64,000 nucleotides of DNA, taken from contig JAJTEL010000001.1 in assembly GCA_021299715.1 (NCBI GenBank), positions 333,171-397,170 of the forward strand. The letters run 5' to 3'. The position numbers were made by a program, and so were the translations under genes. Below are positions 1 through 7,768 of the stretch, in pieces (positions within the stretch are counted from its first letter, which is position 1; the number at the start of each line of letters is the position of its first letter). Source of the stretch: Ilumatobacteraceae bacterium (GTDB lineage: Bacteria; Actinomycetota; Acidimicrobiia; Acidimicrobiales; Ilumatobacteraceae). The notes beneath the pieces were generated by a model. That model was given only the letters and a program-made list of their open reading frames with translations. It searched no databases and was not told the DNA's origin.

Positions 1-500
1 GCTTGTGGGTCAATCACTGCGACTTCGTAGCCAACAATTGCCTGTGCAACCGATGATTCGCGTCGTTCTTTCCACTTTTTTCCTGCCCATGGCCATTCGC
101 CGGGTAGGTCCGTTTGATCAATTGAAACAAGGGTTCCTGACGTGTCGCGCGGGTGCATGTGGTGACCACGAATTCCGGGAACGGAACCTTCCCACACAAA
201 TCGAACTCCGTTGTTCTTTGCATGAGCAACTAACTCGTCAACGTTGTCGGTGTCGTAAATGGCCATGTATCCACCGTCGCCACCACGTTTTTCTAGAAGT
301 CGTCCAGCGGTGGTGTTAGTGCGAATGGGGGAGACAATCTCGATGAACTGATCTCCAATGCAGAACAAGGCATTGTGAAGACCGAACTCGGCCACCCCTG
401 GGTCTTGGAAAATCACATCGGTATCAAGAGCCGTTGAGAGCTCGGAAATGGCGGCGTCAAGGTCGGCTGCCACGAGAGCAATTTGTCGAATTCTGATCAT
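1..500 (-). CDS. VOC/glyoxalase-like domain protein (C-terminus cut by window edge)
   Basis: Reading the minus strand from an ATG at 498-500 gives an open frame of 166 codons that runs off the left edge. The protein begins MIRIRQIALVAADLDAAI, the usual opening of a vicinal-oxygen-chelate (glyoxalase/bleomycin-resistance) fold, and continues with a beta-strand-rich segment containing FCIGDQFIEIVSPI and GGDGGYMAIYD, also typical of the family. Members bind a metal and act on small organic substrates, but the substrate cannot be told here. The gene points away from the plus-strand membrane protein at 630. The fold is fairly secure, the function is not. Confidence 0.7.
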   Translation of the reverse strand, partial: MIRIRQIALVAADLDAAISELSTALDTDVIFQDPGVAEFGLHNALFCIGDQFIEIVSPIRTNTTAGRLLEKRGGDGGYMAIYDTDNVDELVAHAKNNGVRFVWEGSVPGIRGHHMHPRDTSGTLVSIDQTDLPGEWPWAGKKWKERRESSVAQAIVGYEVAVIDPQ

Positions 501-629
501 TTCCACACCCTAGACCCTGGGAAACCCTTACAAATCAACGGGTTCAGAAAGCCTGTGGATATCCACCACTTCTGTGTGACATTCGTTACATTTCCTTTGG
601 GCGGGGGCTTACTCGAAAGAGGTATCCCT

Positions 630-950
630 ATGTACACACTTGGCTCACTCATCTTGTTGGCCATCCTCCTCGGCGCTGTCATGCCTGTGTTCCACAGCAT
701 CACCAGCACCGTCAAGTTGGATGCAATCATCAACCGCTTGCCCGTTATCAAGGATCACATCACTCTTGCAGTGAGCATTCTTCTTGTCTGGGCTCTTGAC
801 ATCAGCATCGTTTCCACAATGACCGGCTCCATGCGCGAATCATGGATGACCATCGTCGTTGACGGATGCATCGTGTACGGAATGGTTCCTGTGAAGGATG
901 CCATCGTGCAATTCATCAGCCGCGGTCTTACCAACCTTCGCGCTGCTTAA
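630..950 (+). CDS. Small three-helix membrane protein, unknown
   Basis: This 106-residue protein is almost entirely hydrophobic. A first membrane segment covers roughly residues 4-22 (LGSLILLAILLGAVMP), a second lies near 45-65 (HITLAVSILLVWALDISIV) and a third near 75-90. The ATG at 630 was chosen because a purine-rich AAAGAGG lies just upstream with normal spacing; the longer frame upstream has no such site. Size and helix pattern recall phage holins and other small actinobacterial membrane proteins, but I recognise no family. It is monocistronic and ends in a strong terminator at 977-1011. Confidence 0.6.
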   Translation: MYTLGSLILLAILLGAVMPVFHSITSTVKLDAIINRLPVIKDHITLAVSILLVWALDISIVSTMTGSMRESWMTIVVDGCIVYGMVPVKDAIVQFISRGLTNLRAA

Positions 951-976
951 CAGTTACTCAACAACCTCCAAAGTGG

Positions 977-1011
977 AAGAGCCACCGCGAAAGCGGTGGC
1001 TCTTCTTTTTT
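977..1011 (+). terminator. Rho-independent terminator
   Basis: A perfect 12-bp stem (AAGAGCCACCGC at 977-988 with GCGGTGGCTCTT at 993-1004) closes a GAAA tetraloop and is followed by C and six T. It ends the small membrane protein transcript on the plus strand. The opposite strand has no good U-run, so it may serve the converging acyl-CoA dehydrogenase gene only weakly. Confidence 0.92.
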
Positions 1012-1025
1012 CGTACTGGTACGCG

Positions 1026-2234
1026 TTAGCTACGTGGAACTTTGCTCCATGCAATGTCTTTGTCGACACGTGGTTCTCCGGGCAAACCAAGCACTTGTTC
1101 ACCAAGAATGTTGCGCATGATTTCGCTAGTGCCGCCTTCAATGGAGTTCGCACGCACTCGCAAGAATGCATGACGAACACCGCCTTCAGATCCGTCCACT
1201 GACAATGAATCGGGGCGACGGAACGAGAAGTCGTAACCGACCATGCCATCAGCACCCATGAGTTCAATACTGAATTCTGTGACTTTCTTGTTGAAGTCGG
1301 CCAACATCAATTTTGAAATAGAGCCTTCAGGTCCGGGGTTTCCGGCCTTCGCAGCTTGCGCAGCACGCATGTTGGTGAGGCGCAACGCTTCGCTCTTGCA
1401 GAACAAACGCATCAATTGGTCTTTGTGTCCCTCACTACGTGCCTCTGCTGGTTTGCTGTTCCAAATCTTGATGGCTTCGTCAATGGGGCCGCGGCGTTTT
1501 GCGTTTCCGCCACCACCGCCACCAATTGCGGTGCGCTCGTTCATCAATGTTGTCAATGCGGCGCGCCACCCTTCACCAACTTCGCCAATGCGATGAGCAT
1601 CTGGCACGCGAGCGTCGGTCATATAGACCTCGTTGAATTCTGCTTCGCCTGTGATTTGACGTAGTGGTCGAACTTCAACACCTGGTGCTTTCATGTCGAG
1701 TGCGAAGTAGGTCATGCCTTTGTGTTTTGGTGCATCGGGGTCTGTGCGCGTGACCAACATTCCCCAGTCGGCAAGGTGGGCGAGTGTGTTCCACACTTTT
1801 TGTCCGTTGATGATCCATTCATCACCGTCGCGTACCGCTTTCGTGCCGAGTCCCGCAAAGTCGCTGCCAGCACCGGGTTCTGAAAACAACTGGCACCACA
1901 ATTCTTCGCCAGTAAACATTGGGCGTAAGAAACGCTTCTTCACATCGTCGCTTCCGTGCGTGACGATGGTGGGGCCAGCAAGCGCCATGAAAAAACTGGC
2001 TGGGTCTTGCGCCTTTGCACCTGCTTGACGTACGCGTTCTTCAATGCGGCGGTTCAGTTCAGGGCGAAGTCCAAGGCCACCGTGACCCTTGGGGAAGTGC
2101 ACCCATGCAAGTCCTGCATCGAAGCGTGCACCACGGAAAGTGCGATCGTCCACTTTCTTCGGATCGAATTCGGCAAGCAATGCATCGAGTGCTTGTTCAA
2201 CAATTTCTATATCTGATGATGTGGCAGTGCTCAT
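1026..2234 (-). CDS. Acyl-CoA dehydrogenase family protein
   Basis: This is a 402-residue FAD-dependent acyl-CoA dehydrogenase, which oxidises an acyl-CoA thioester to the 2,3-enoyl form and passes electrons to ETF. The middle-domain signature CQLFSEPGAGSDFAGL lies near residue 115 and the C-terminal signature GGTSEIMRNILGEQVLGLP near 370, the latter typical of actinobacterial FadE proteins. I chose the ATG at 2234; the frame could extend to a TTG at 2270, but the added residues look non-family. The chain substrate is unknown. It stands alone, converging on the membrane-protein terminator. Confidence 0.88.
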   Translation of the reverse strand: MSTATSSDIEIVEQALDALLAEFDPKKVDDRTFRGARFDAGLAWVHFPKGHGGLGLRPELNRRIEERVRQAGAKAQDPASFFMALAGPTIVTHGSDDVKKRFLRPMFTGEELWCQLFSEPGAGSDFAGLGTKAVRDGDEWIINGQKVWNTLAHLADWGMLVTRTDPDAPKHKGMTYFALDMKAPGVEVRPLRQITGEAEFNEVYMTDARVPDAHRIGEVGEGWRAALTTLMNERTAIGGGGGGNAKRRGPIDEAIKIWNSKPAEARSEGHKDQLMRLFCKSEALRLTNMRAAQAAKAGNPGPEGSISKLMLADFNKKVTEFSIELMGADGMVGYDFSFRRPDSLSVDGSEGGVRHAFLRVRANSIEGGTSEIMRNILGEQVLGLPGEPRVDKDIAWSKVPRS

Positions 2235-2287
2235 GCCGTCAGTCTCGCCGTGTTTGGGTGCCTGAGGCAAATGGGAGCACAGATTTT

Positions 2288-2977
2288 TTAGCCGATTGCG
2301 GCGCCGAAGAGGTTGCCCACAAACATGGTGATTCCCATTGCAACGAGGCCACCAACAACAACACGAATAGTGGGCTTCAGAGTGCTGGACTTACCGAAAC
2401 GTGCACTGGACCAACCAAGCGCAGCCAATGCAAAAGTGACCACAATGAGAGTGGCCCAAATACGTGTTTGGTTGGAAGCCACTGCGGCAGTCAGAAGGGG
2501 AACAGCAGCACCAATAGTGAAAGATGCAGCAGAACCAATGGCAGCCTGAACAGGGCGCGCAGTAGTTGTGGTGGTAATTCCAAGTTCTTCGGCCAGGTGA
2601 ATTGCGAGTGCATCGTGTTTTGTAAGTTCTTCGGCAACTTCGCGAGCCAACGCTTGTGGCAGACCTTTTTCGGCGTAGATGGCGGTGAGTTCGTCTAGTT
2701 CGTGCTCGGGCATGGTCTCTAGTTCCCATGTCTCTTTTGCAATATCGGCTCGCTCGGCATCGCTCTGTGAACTAACAGAGACATACTCGCCAAGCGCCAT
2801 GCTGACCGCGCCTGCAACAAGTCCGGCCATACCAGCGGTCAAGATTTCGTTGCGTTCGGCGTTGGCTGCGGCTACACCAAGAATGAGGCATGCCGTAGAG
2901 ATAATGCCGTCGTTGGCACCCAACACCATGGCTCGCAGTAGTCCAATTCGGTGGGCAGCGTGACGTTCAAGATGCAT
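2288..2977 (-). CDS. VIT1/CCC1-family transporter
   Basis: This protein of about 229 residues belongs to the VIT1/CCC1 family, which moves Fe2+ or Mn2+ across membranes. The family start MHLERHAAHRIGLLRAMVLG and the ANDGIISTACLILGV segment (first helix) are clear, followed by a helix with AGAVSMALGEYVSVSSQ. A cytosolic, acid-rich metal-binding stretch of about residues 90-140 (ELETMPEHELDEL) leads to three C-terminal helices. The ATG at 2977 is preferred to the longer frame because it matches the family start and leaves a 51-bp divergent gap to the TetR gene. That arrangement suggests control by the regulator. Confidence 0.87.
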   Translation of the reverse strand: MHLERHAAHRIGLLRAMVLGANDGIISTACLILGVAAANAERNEILTAGMAGLVAGAVSMALGEYVSVSSQSDAERADIAKETWELETMPEHELDELTAIYAEKGLPQALAREVAEELTKHDALAIHLAEELGITTTTTARPVQAAIGSAASFTIGAAVPLLTAAVASNQTRIWATLIVVTFALAALGWSSARFGKSSTLKPTIRVVVGGLVAMGITMFVGNLFGAAIG

Positions 2978-3028
2978 AAGGACAGTCTGCCACTTATCTG
3001 GAGTGTCTCGGCGTGGTTGAATAGTGAC

Positions 3029-3622
3029 GTGCGTTCTGTTCACCCCACAAAGCAACTTCTCCTCGATACGGCCATCTCACTCATTGATGAATTTGGCCCA
3101 CAGGGGTTCACGGTTGACAATCTTCTCGATGCATCAAAGATCTCGAAGGGATCTTTGTACCACCACTTTGAAGACTTTAACGATGTTATTGAACAGGCCC
3201 AGGTAGCTCGCTTTGCACGTTATGTAGACGAAGACATTCGGCAGCTGACCGGACTTCTTACCTCGGCTTCATCTCGCGACGAACTCGGACAACGATTTGC
3301 TGAAGTCATCATGGCGTCAGCATCGTCGGGTCGCGCTGAAGCTCGTGCCGACAGAGCAACCATTGTTGGGCTATCACGTCACTCAAAGAAATTTGCTGAC
3401 TCGCTCGCGCTAGAACAACAACGACTCACCGATTCGCTAGCTGACGTAGCACGAGAAATGCAGCAACGTGGGTGGATAAACGAAAGTCTCGATGTCTATG
3501 CGCTTGCAACATTTGTGCAGGCGTATTCCCTTGGTCTGGTGCTGAACGACGTCACCGAAAAGCCATTGTCGGCAGAACAGTGGGCCAGCTTCGTGGCAAC
3601 AGTTCTTGGTAATTCGCTGTAG
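3029..3622 (+). CDS. TetR/AcrR-family transcriptional regulator
   Basis: This is a 197-residue repressor-like protein. Residues 6-55 form the TetR helix-turn-helix (LLDTAISLIDEFG, then FTVDNLLDASKISKGSLYHHF), and the remainder is the helical ligand-binding domain, which gives no clue to the effector. I chose the GTG at 3029 because it places about 15 residues before the HTH, as is usual, and avoids overlap with the VIT gene start at 2977. The divergent layout suggests it regulates itself and the VIT-family transporter; this is inference. Confidence 0.85.
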   Translation: MRSVHPTKQLLLDTAISLIDEFGPQGFTVDNLLDASKISKGSLYHHFEDFNDVIEQAQVARFARYVDEDIRQLTGLLTSASSRDELGQRFAEVIMASASSGRAEARADRATIVGLSRHSKKFADSLALEQQRLTDSLADVAREMQQRGWINESLDVYALATFVQAYSLGLVLNDVTEKPLSAEQWASFVATVLGNSL

Positions 3623-3630
3623 TTGAGCAG

Positions 3631-4059
3631 TTACAGAATGCGATAGACGTCGTACTGAACGACGCCTTGTCCCGGAGCACCAACTGCAATCGCCTGAATC
3701 GCATTCATCCACGCGTACTTTTCATCACCCGTTTCAAAGAGTGGCGCAGTGGTGATTCGTCGGTCGCCACTCTCGGTGGGGGCCATGATGCCCTTGTACG
3801 AGGTGTGAATTACAGCGCCGTCGTCTGTGCGAATGAGGGCACGAACATCTAGTTGTGCAGTTCCGTCGGCACGCATGGTGAGCCAATCGGCACCCAATGC
3901 ATCGATGGTTCCGTTAATACGTGGGCCCGTGACGGTTCCGCCCGTAATGGGGACAATGACGCGAGTCCCGTTGGGGCCGTTCGGCACCATAGACGGTGGG
4001 GCAAGGGTGGCTTCCATGCGGAAGAGAAACTCAACGGCAAGAGTGGTGGTATCAGACAT
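3631..4059 (-). CDS. DUF3237 family protein
   Basis: This 142-residue protein has the DUF3237 pattern: an N-terminal strand LAVEFLFRMEATLAPP, a central GGTVTGPRINGTIDALGADW, and RTDDGAVIHTSYKGI. These small beta-barrel proteins have no assigned reaction. Nine bases separate it from the end of the SsuD-like monooxygenase on the same strand, so it is probably the last gene of the minus-strand oxidoreductase cluster running from 7684. The family call is good; the role is unknown. Confidence 0.8.
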   Translation of the reverse strand: MSDTTTLAVEFLFRMEATLAPPSMVPNGPNGTRVIVPITGGTVTGPRINGTIDALGADWLTMRADGTAQLDVRALIRTDDGAVIHTSYKGIMAPTESGDRRITTAPLFETGDEKYAWMNAIQAIAVGAPGQGVVQYDVYRIL

Positions 4060-4068
4060 GTCTGAACC

Positions 4069-5136
4069 TTAGACCGAGAACGAGAGGAGTCCGTGTGGCA
4101 GAAGGGGAAGAACGGTCTCGGCAAATCGCCGCGCTTCGGTTTCGTGGGGATAGCCAGAGAAGATGAATGCTTCAATTCCCAGATCTCGATAGCGCAGAAT
4201 TTTTTTCGCTATTTGTTCGGGTGTACCCACCAATGCGGCGCCACATCCGGATCGAGCGCGCCCAATTCCTGTCCACAACAAAGGTTCAACAAAGCCGTCA
4301 TTCGTTGCCGATTCACGAAGCTCTGCTTGTCGTCGAACGCCGGTGCTTGTGCTGTCAAGTGATCGAGACCGAATGGCATTGCCGGTCTCTTCATCGACTG
4401 CAGCAATGAGATGTGCTGCTGCTGTGCGCGCTTCATCTTCTGTGGGTCGAACCACCACATGAACGCGGTAACCAAATCGCAAAGTTCTGCCGTATGACGC
4501 CGCACGTTTCTTCATGTCGTCCATTACGGAAATGATGTGTTCTTCGGTGTCTGGCCACATGAGGTAAACATCGGCATCTTTGGCTGCAGTGTCGCGTGCT
4601 TCATCGCTGAGCCCACCAAAGTAAAACGGCGGGGAAGATGCCATTTCTTTACAAATACGTGGTGCATCGACATGAAGCTGAAGAAATTCTCCTTCCATAT
4701 CGAGGCGTTGGCCGTTCAGTAGGGTGCGCAGTGCTTGCATGGTCTCGGTTGTTCGTCGATAGCGGGCAGGGCCATCGAGGGTTTCGCCAGGCATCTCTGA
4801 CGAGATGATGTTGATGGTGAGTGCACCATTTAGTACCTGATTGAGTGTTGCAAGTTGTCGAGCAAGTTGTGGAACCCACACTTCTCCGCACCGAATTGCA
4901 GTGAGGAGTCGCATATGAGTGATCTGTGGCGCGATAGATGATGCAAACGACAAAGTGTCTATGCCTAAGTCGTATCCGGACGGCAACAAGACGTTGTCAA
5001 AACCGACATCGTGAACGGCGCGCACAAGCGACGAACAATGTTTCCAACTGCTTAAGAGGTCGGGACGCACGACACCGAGTTGCTCGTAGTCGTCATCGCA
5101 CAATGCGCTGAACCATGACACTTCTATCGTGTTCAT
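4069..5136 (-). CDS. SsuD-like LLM-class flavin-dependent monooxygenase
   Basis: This is a 355-residue TIM-barrel flavoprotein of the luciferase-like monooxygenase class, in the alkanesulfonate monooxygenase branch. Diagnostic stretches are LLTAIRCGEVWVPQLARQLATL, GALTINIISSEMPGE and PPFYFGGLSDEARDTAAK. SsuD uses FMNH2 and O2 to cleave sulfonates, and related enzymes act on other small organics. No sulfonate transporter or FMN reductase lies beside it, so sulfonate use is only a possibility. Its ATG overlaps the stop of the aldo/keto reductase by 4 bp, indicating co-translation. Confidence 0.84.
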   Translation of the reverse strand: MNTIEVSWFSALCDDDYEQLGVVRPDLLSSWKHCSSLVRAVHDVGFDNVLLPSGYDLGIDTLSFASSIAPQITHMRLLTAIRCGEVWVPQLARQLATLNQVLNGALTINIISSEMPGETLDGPARYRRTTETMQALRTLLNGQRLDMEGEFLQLHVDAPRICKEMASSPPFYFGGLSDEARDTAAKDADVYLMWPDTEEHIISVMDDMKKRAASYGRTLRFGYRVHVVVRPTEDEARTAAAHLIAAVDEETGNAIRSRSLDSTSTGVRRQAELRESATNDGFVEPLLWTGIGRARSGCGAALVGTPEQIAKKILRYRDLGIEAFIFSGYPHETEARRFAETVLPLLPHGLLSFSV

Positions 5137-6062
5137 GGAAGCGGTTGGCCCTCGCTGGCCTGAACAATGGCGTACAGCTCGCTGCGCGTGAACTGCACCG
5201 AGACTGCGGTTGCAAGGTCGATAAGTCGATCGGGTTGTTGGGTTCCAAGAATGGCAATAGGTCGAGATGGATGGGCCAACACAAACGCCGTTGCAAGTGC
5301 TGCGCGAGACACCGACTTTGACGAGGCAAGATCATTCAGAACTGTGAGAAGTTCGGGGGAGATTCCTTCTCCGGTTGCAATACGACCACCAGCAAGCGGG
5401 CTCCATGCCAATGGAGTGAGGTTGTGTGTCATGCAGAAATCGAACATTCCATCGCGCATGGGTGCGAGATGTGCGACGGAAAACTCTGGTTGTGATGATG
5501 CAAGTCCGCCATCGAGATATGAATGAAGCGCCTCTGTTTGGCTTACCGTGAAGTTTGAAACGCCAAACTCGCTCACCAAACCACGCGCCCGCAAAGCAGA
5601 GAATGCTGTGGCAATTTCTTCTGGGTGTGTGTACATGTCGGGGCGATGAATTTGGTACACGTCAATGTGATCAACTCCGAGCCGGCGCAACGACGCTTCG
5701 CATGCAGCCGTGATGTATGCAGCTGACGAGTCGTAAGGAACACCGGGAATAATTCCGCCCTTAGTGGCGAGAACGATGTGGTCTCGTAGTCCGGGTGCTT
5801 GCGTAAGAACTTTTCCGAGGGCCTCTTCGCATTGACCGAAATGTGTTCCGCCCCAATCCAGGCCATATACATCGGCATTATCAATAAGAGTGATTCCGAG
5901 GTTCACTGCTTGTTCCACGATGGCGCAATTCGCGGCGTGGTCGCCTGTGAGCCGCCAGCATCCGAATGCCAACGGGCCAAGCGGACCAAGAGTGCCAAGT
6001 GTGCGCGGCAGATTGGCAACCAACGGCGCTGCATCTGATGTGGGGAAACGTTGGTCGGTCAT
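5133..6062 (-). CDS. Aldo/keto reductase
   Basis: This is a 309-residue NAD(P)H-dependent aldo/keto reductase of the YdhF/Tas-like branch. The catalytic tetrad region is visible as NADVYGLDWGGTHFGQCEE (Asp/Tyr), the Lys in VLATKGGI and the His in YQIHRPD. SEFGVSNF and the C-terminal AILGTQQPDRL fit the cofactor-binding end. It is in the middle of the minus-strand cluster, 21 bp after the TIGR03792 gene and overlapping the SsuD-like gene by 4 bp. The substrate is unknown. Confidence 0.88.
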   Translation of the reverse strand: MTDQRFPTSDAAPLVANLPRTLGTLGPLGPLAFGCWRLTGDHAANCAIVEQAVNLGITLIDNADVYGLDWGGTHFGQCEEALGKVLTQAPGLRDHIVLATKGGIIPGVPYDSSAAYITAACEASLRRLGVDHIDVYQIHRPDMYTHPEEIATAFSALRARGLVSEFGVSNFTVSQTEALHSYLDGGLASSQPEFSVAHLAPMRDGMFDFCMTHNLTPLAWSPLAGGRIATGEGISPELLTVLNDLASSKSVSRAALATAFVLAHPSRPIAILGTQQPDRLIDLATAVSVQFTRSELYAIVQASEGQPLP

Positions 6063-6083
6063 ATTGATGATGTTAGTGACGAG

Positions 6084-6464
6084 TTAGTCATCTCGTTCGA
6101 AACGTGACACACGGTGAATTCCGAACTGGGAATCTTCGTGCGGTGCACTGATGAGTTCAACAGGGTGGGGAAATTGAGAGTCAAAAATGCGTTGCAGTTC
6201 TTGTTGAAACGATGTTTCACCCACAATGTCCCATTGTTCTTGCGTATCCCACACAAACACCAATGTGACTTCGCCAGGGCGTGAATCGTCTAGCCACACT
6301 TCCTTTGACAGAAACGGAATGGTGTTCAGCCCCGGCATGAGTGCTTCACCAAGTGTCCACACGTGGTGGTCTACACGAATGAACTCATCTACTACGGCAG
6401 GGTCCATGCGAAAGACAAGAACCTCTACTGGTCGACGTTCGTTGTTGATGTAGGAATATGTCAT
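6084..6464 (-). CDS. TIGR03792 family protein
   Basis: This is a 126-residue protein whose sequence EVLVFRMDPAVVDEFIRVDH, then PFLSKEVWLDDSRPGEVTLV and a WDTQEQWDIV segment, matches the TIGR03792 family known mainly from cyanobacteria. The fold is probably a dimeric alpha/beta barrel, and no activity is established. Its start overlaps the stop of the FMN-dependent dehydrogenase by 4 bp, so the two are likely produced together. It could be an accessory or product-handling protein for that enzyme; this is inference. Confidence 0.75.
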   Translation of the reverse strand: MTYSYINNERRPVEVLVFRMDPAVVDEFIRVDHHVWTLGEALMPGLNTIPFLSKEVWLDDSRPGEVTLVFVWDTQEQWDIVGETSFQQELQRIFDSQFPHPVELISAPHEDSQFGIHRVSRFERDD

Positions 6465-7684
6465 CGGTGTTCCGTGATTTGTACAAGTTCGGACGAGATC
6501 TCCGCTACCGAGCGCACGCCAGTCAGTTGCATCGTTCGACGCATCTCACTGGTGAGCATGGTGAGCGCTTTTTCTACGCCTGCTTCGCCAGCTGCGCCTA
6601 GTCCGTATAGGTACGAGCGCCCCATGGTGCATACCGACGCACCGAGTGCGAGAGCTTTCACTATGTCGCTCCCGCGTCGGATGCCGCCATCGCAGAGCAG
6701 AGGCAAATGTCCATTCGTGGCATGAGCAACGGGTGCGAGAAGTTGCAGTGGTGTTGGTGCGCCATCTAGTTGGCGTCCGCCGTGGTTTGAAAGCGCCACA
6801 GCATCAATTCCAACCGTGTGTGCTTGCACTGCGTCGTCCACGCTTTGAACACCCTTCAAGATGATGTTGCCAATCCAGTTTTGTCGGAACCAATCAATTT
6901 CTGACCATGACAATGCGGGGTCGAATTGTTCGGAGATGAAGTCGGACAATGTCACCGCTGTTCCGGCTGAACGGCCAGCAGCACCGCTGATATTGGCAAA
7001 GGTAATGGGATCGTGTCGTACAAAATCCCACGTCCACGATGGGTGCGTGATTCCGTCTAGAAGAGTGCCTAGCCCCAAAGTGGGAGGCAAGGTGAAACCA
7101 CGTCGAACGTCGCGTTCGCGTCGTCCCAAAACCGCAGTGTCTACCGTGAGCATGATGGTGTCGTACCCGTTGCTTGCAGCGCGCGACAACATGTCTTTCA
7201 CTAACTCGCGGTCTTTCCATACGTAGACCTGGAACCACTTTGGCCCATCGCTAACGCGTGCAACCTCTTCAATTGACCGCGTGGACAAGGTGGAGAGGCA
7301 ATAGGGAAGTCCGTGACGCGCTGCGACACGTGCAACAGCCAATTCGCCATCGGAATGGGCAATGCGTGTGAAGCCTGTGGGCGAGAAAATAATGGGCGAA
7401 GACAAGTGGCGGCCCAAGAAGGTTGTCGTTGTGTCAATGTTCGACACGTCGCGCAGAATGCGTGGAACAAATTCGTAGCCAGCGAACGCTTCGCTATTGC
7501 GTCGCATGGTGATTTCATCTTCGGCGCCACCATCGATGTAGTCGAAAATGCCCCGTGGAAGGTGCGACTTGGCCATGTCTCGAAGATCGCCAATGTGTGC
7601 AGCGCGAGAGAGTTGACGTTGGCGGCGCGACAAAGTGGACGGCGAAAAGCGTGCCACTGAACGCACTGTTCGAAAAATGCCCAT
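6461..7684 (-). CDS. lldD: FMN-dependent alpha-hydroxy-acid dehydrogenase (L-lactate dehydrogenase type)
   Basis: This is a 407-residue FMN enzyme of the family that oxidises L-lactate, glycolate or mandelate. FMN- and substrate-binding landmarks are present: GIFDYIDGGAEDE near residue 45, FSPTGFTRIAHSDGE, WFQVYVWKDRE, the active-site ALSNHGGRQLDG carrying the catalytic His, and LLCDGGIRRGSDIVKALALGA. An excellent ribosome site (AGGGAGG, about 7691-7697) precedes the ATG at 7684. It is the first gene of the cluster that continues to DUF3237. L-lactate is the usual substrate of closest relatives, but a different 2-hydroxy acid is possible. Confidence 0.87.
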   Translation of the reverse strand: MGIFRTVRSVARFSPSTLSRRQRQLSRAAHIGDLRDMAKSHLPRGIFDYIDGGAEDEITMRRNSEAFAGYEFVPRILRDVSNIDTTTTFLGRHLSSPIIFSPTGFTRIAHSDGELAVARVAARHGLPYCLSTLSTRSIEEVARVSDGPKWFQVYVWKDRELVKDMLSRAASNGYDTIMLTVDTAVLGRRERDVRRGFTLPPTLGLGTLLDGITHPSWTWDFVRHDPITFANISGAAGRSAGTAVTLSDFISEQFDPALSWSEIDWFRQNWIGNIILKGVQSVDDAVQAHTVGIDAVALSNHGGRQLDGAPTPLQLLAPVAHATNGHLPLLCDGGIRRGSDIVKALALGASVCTMGRSYLYGLGAAGEAGVEKALTMLTSEMRRTMQLTGVRSVAEISSELVQITEHR

Positions 7685-7768
7685 GACGACCTCCCTTTGT
7701 CAACACTAGTAAGGGGTGTGTCGTGTGTTCGCTTTGGCATGAGGTAGTGCGGTGAACGAAACTGAGGT

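Noticed and set aside
2015-2698. 227-codon plus-strand frame across the acyl-CoA dehydrogenase and VIT genes
   Set aside because: Antisense to two recognisable genes, with no motif and poor composition.
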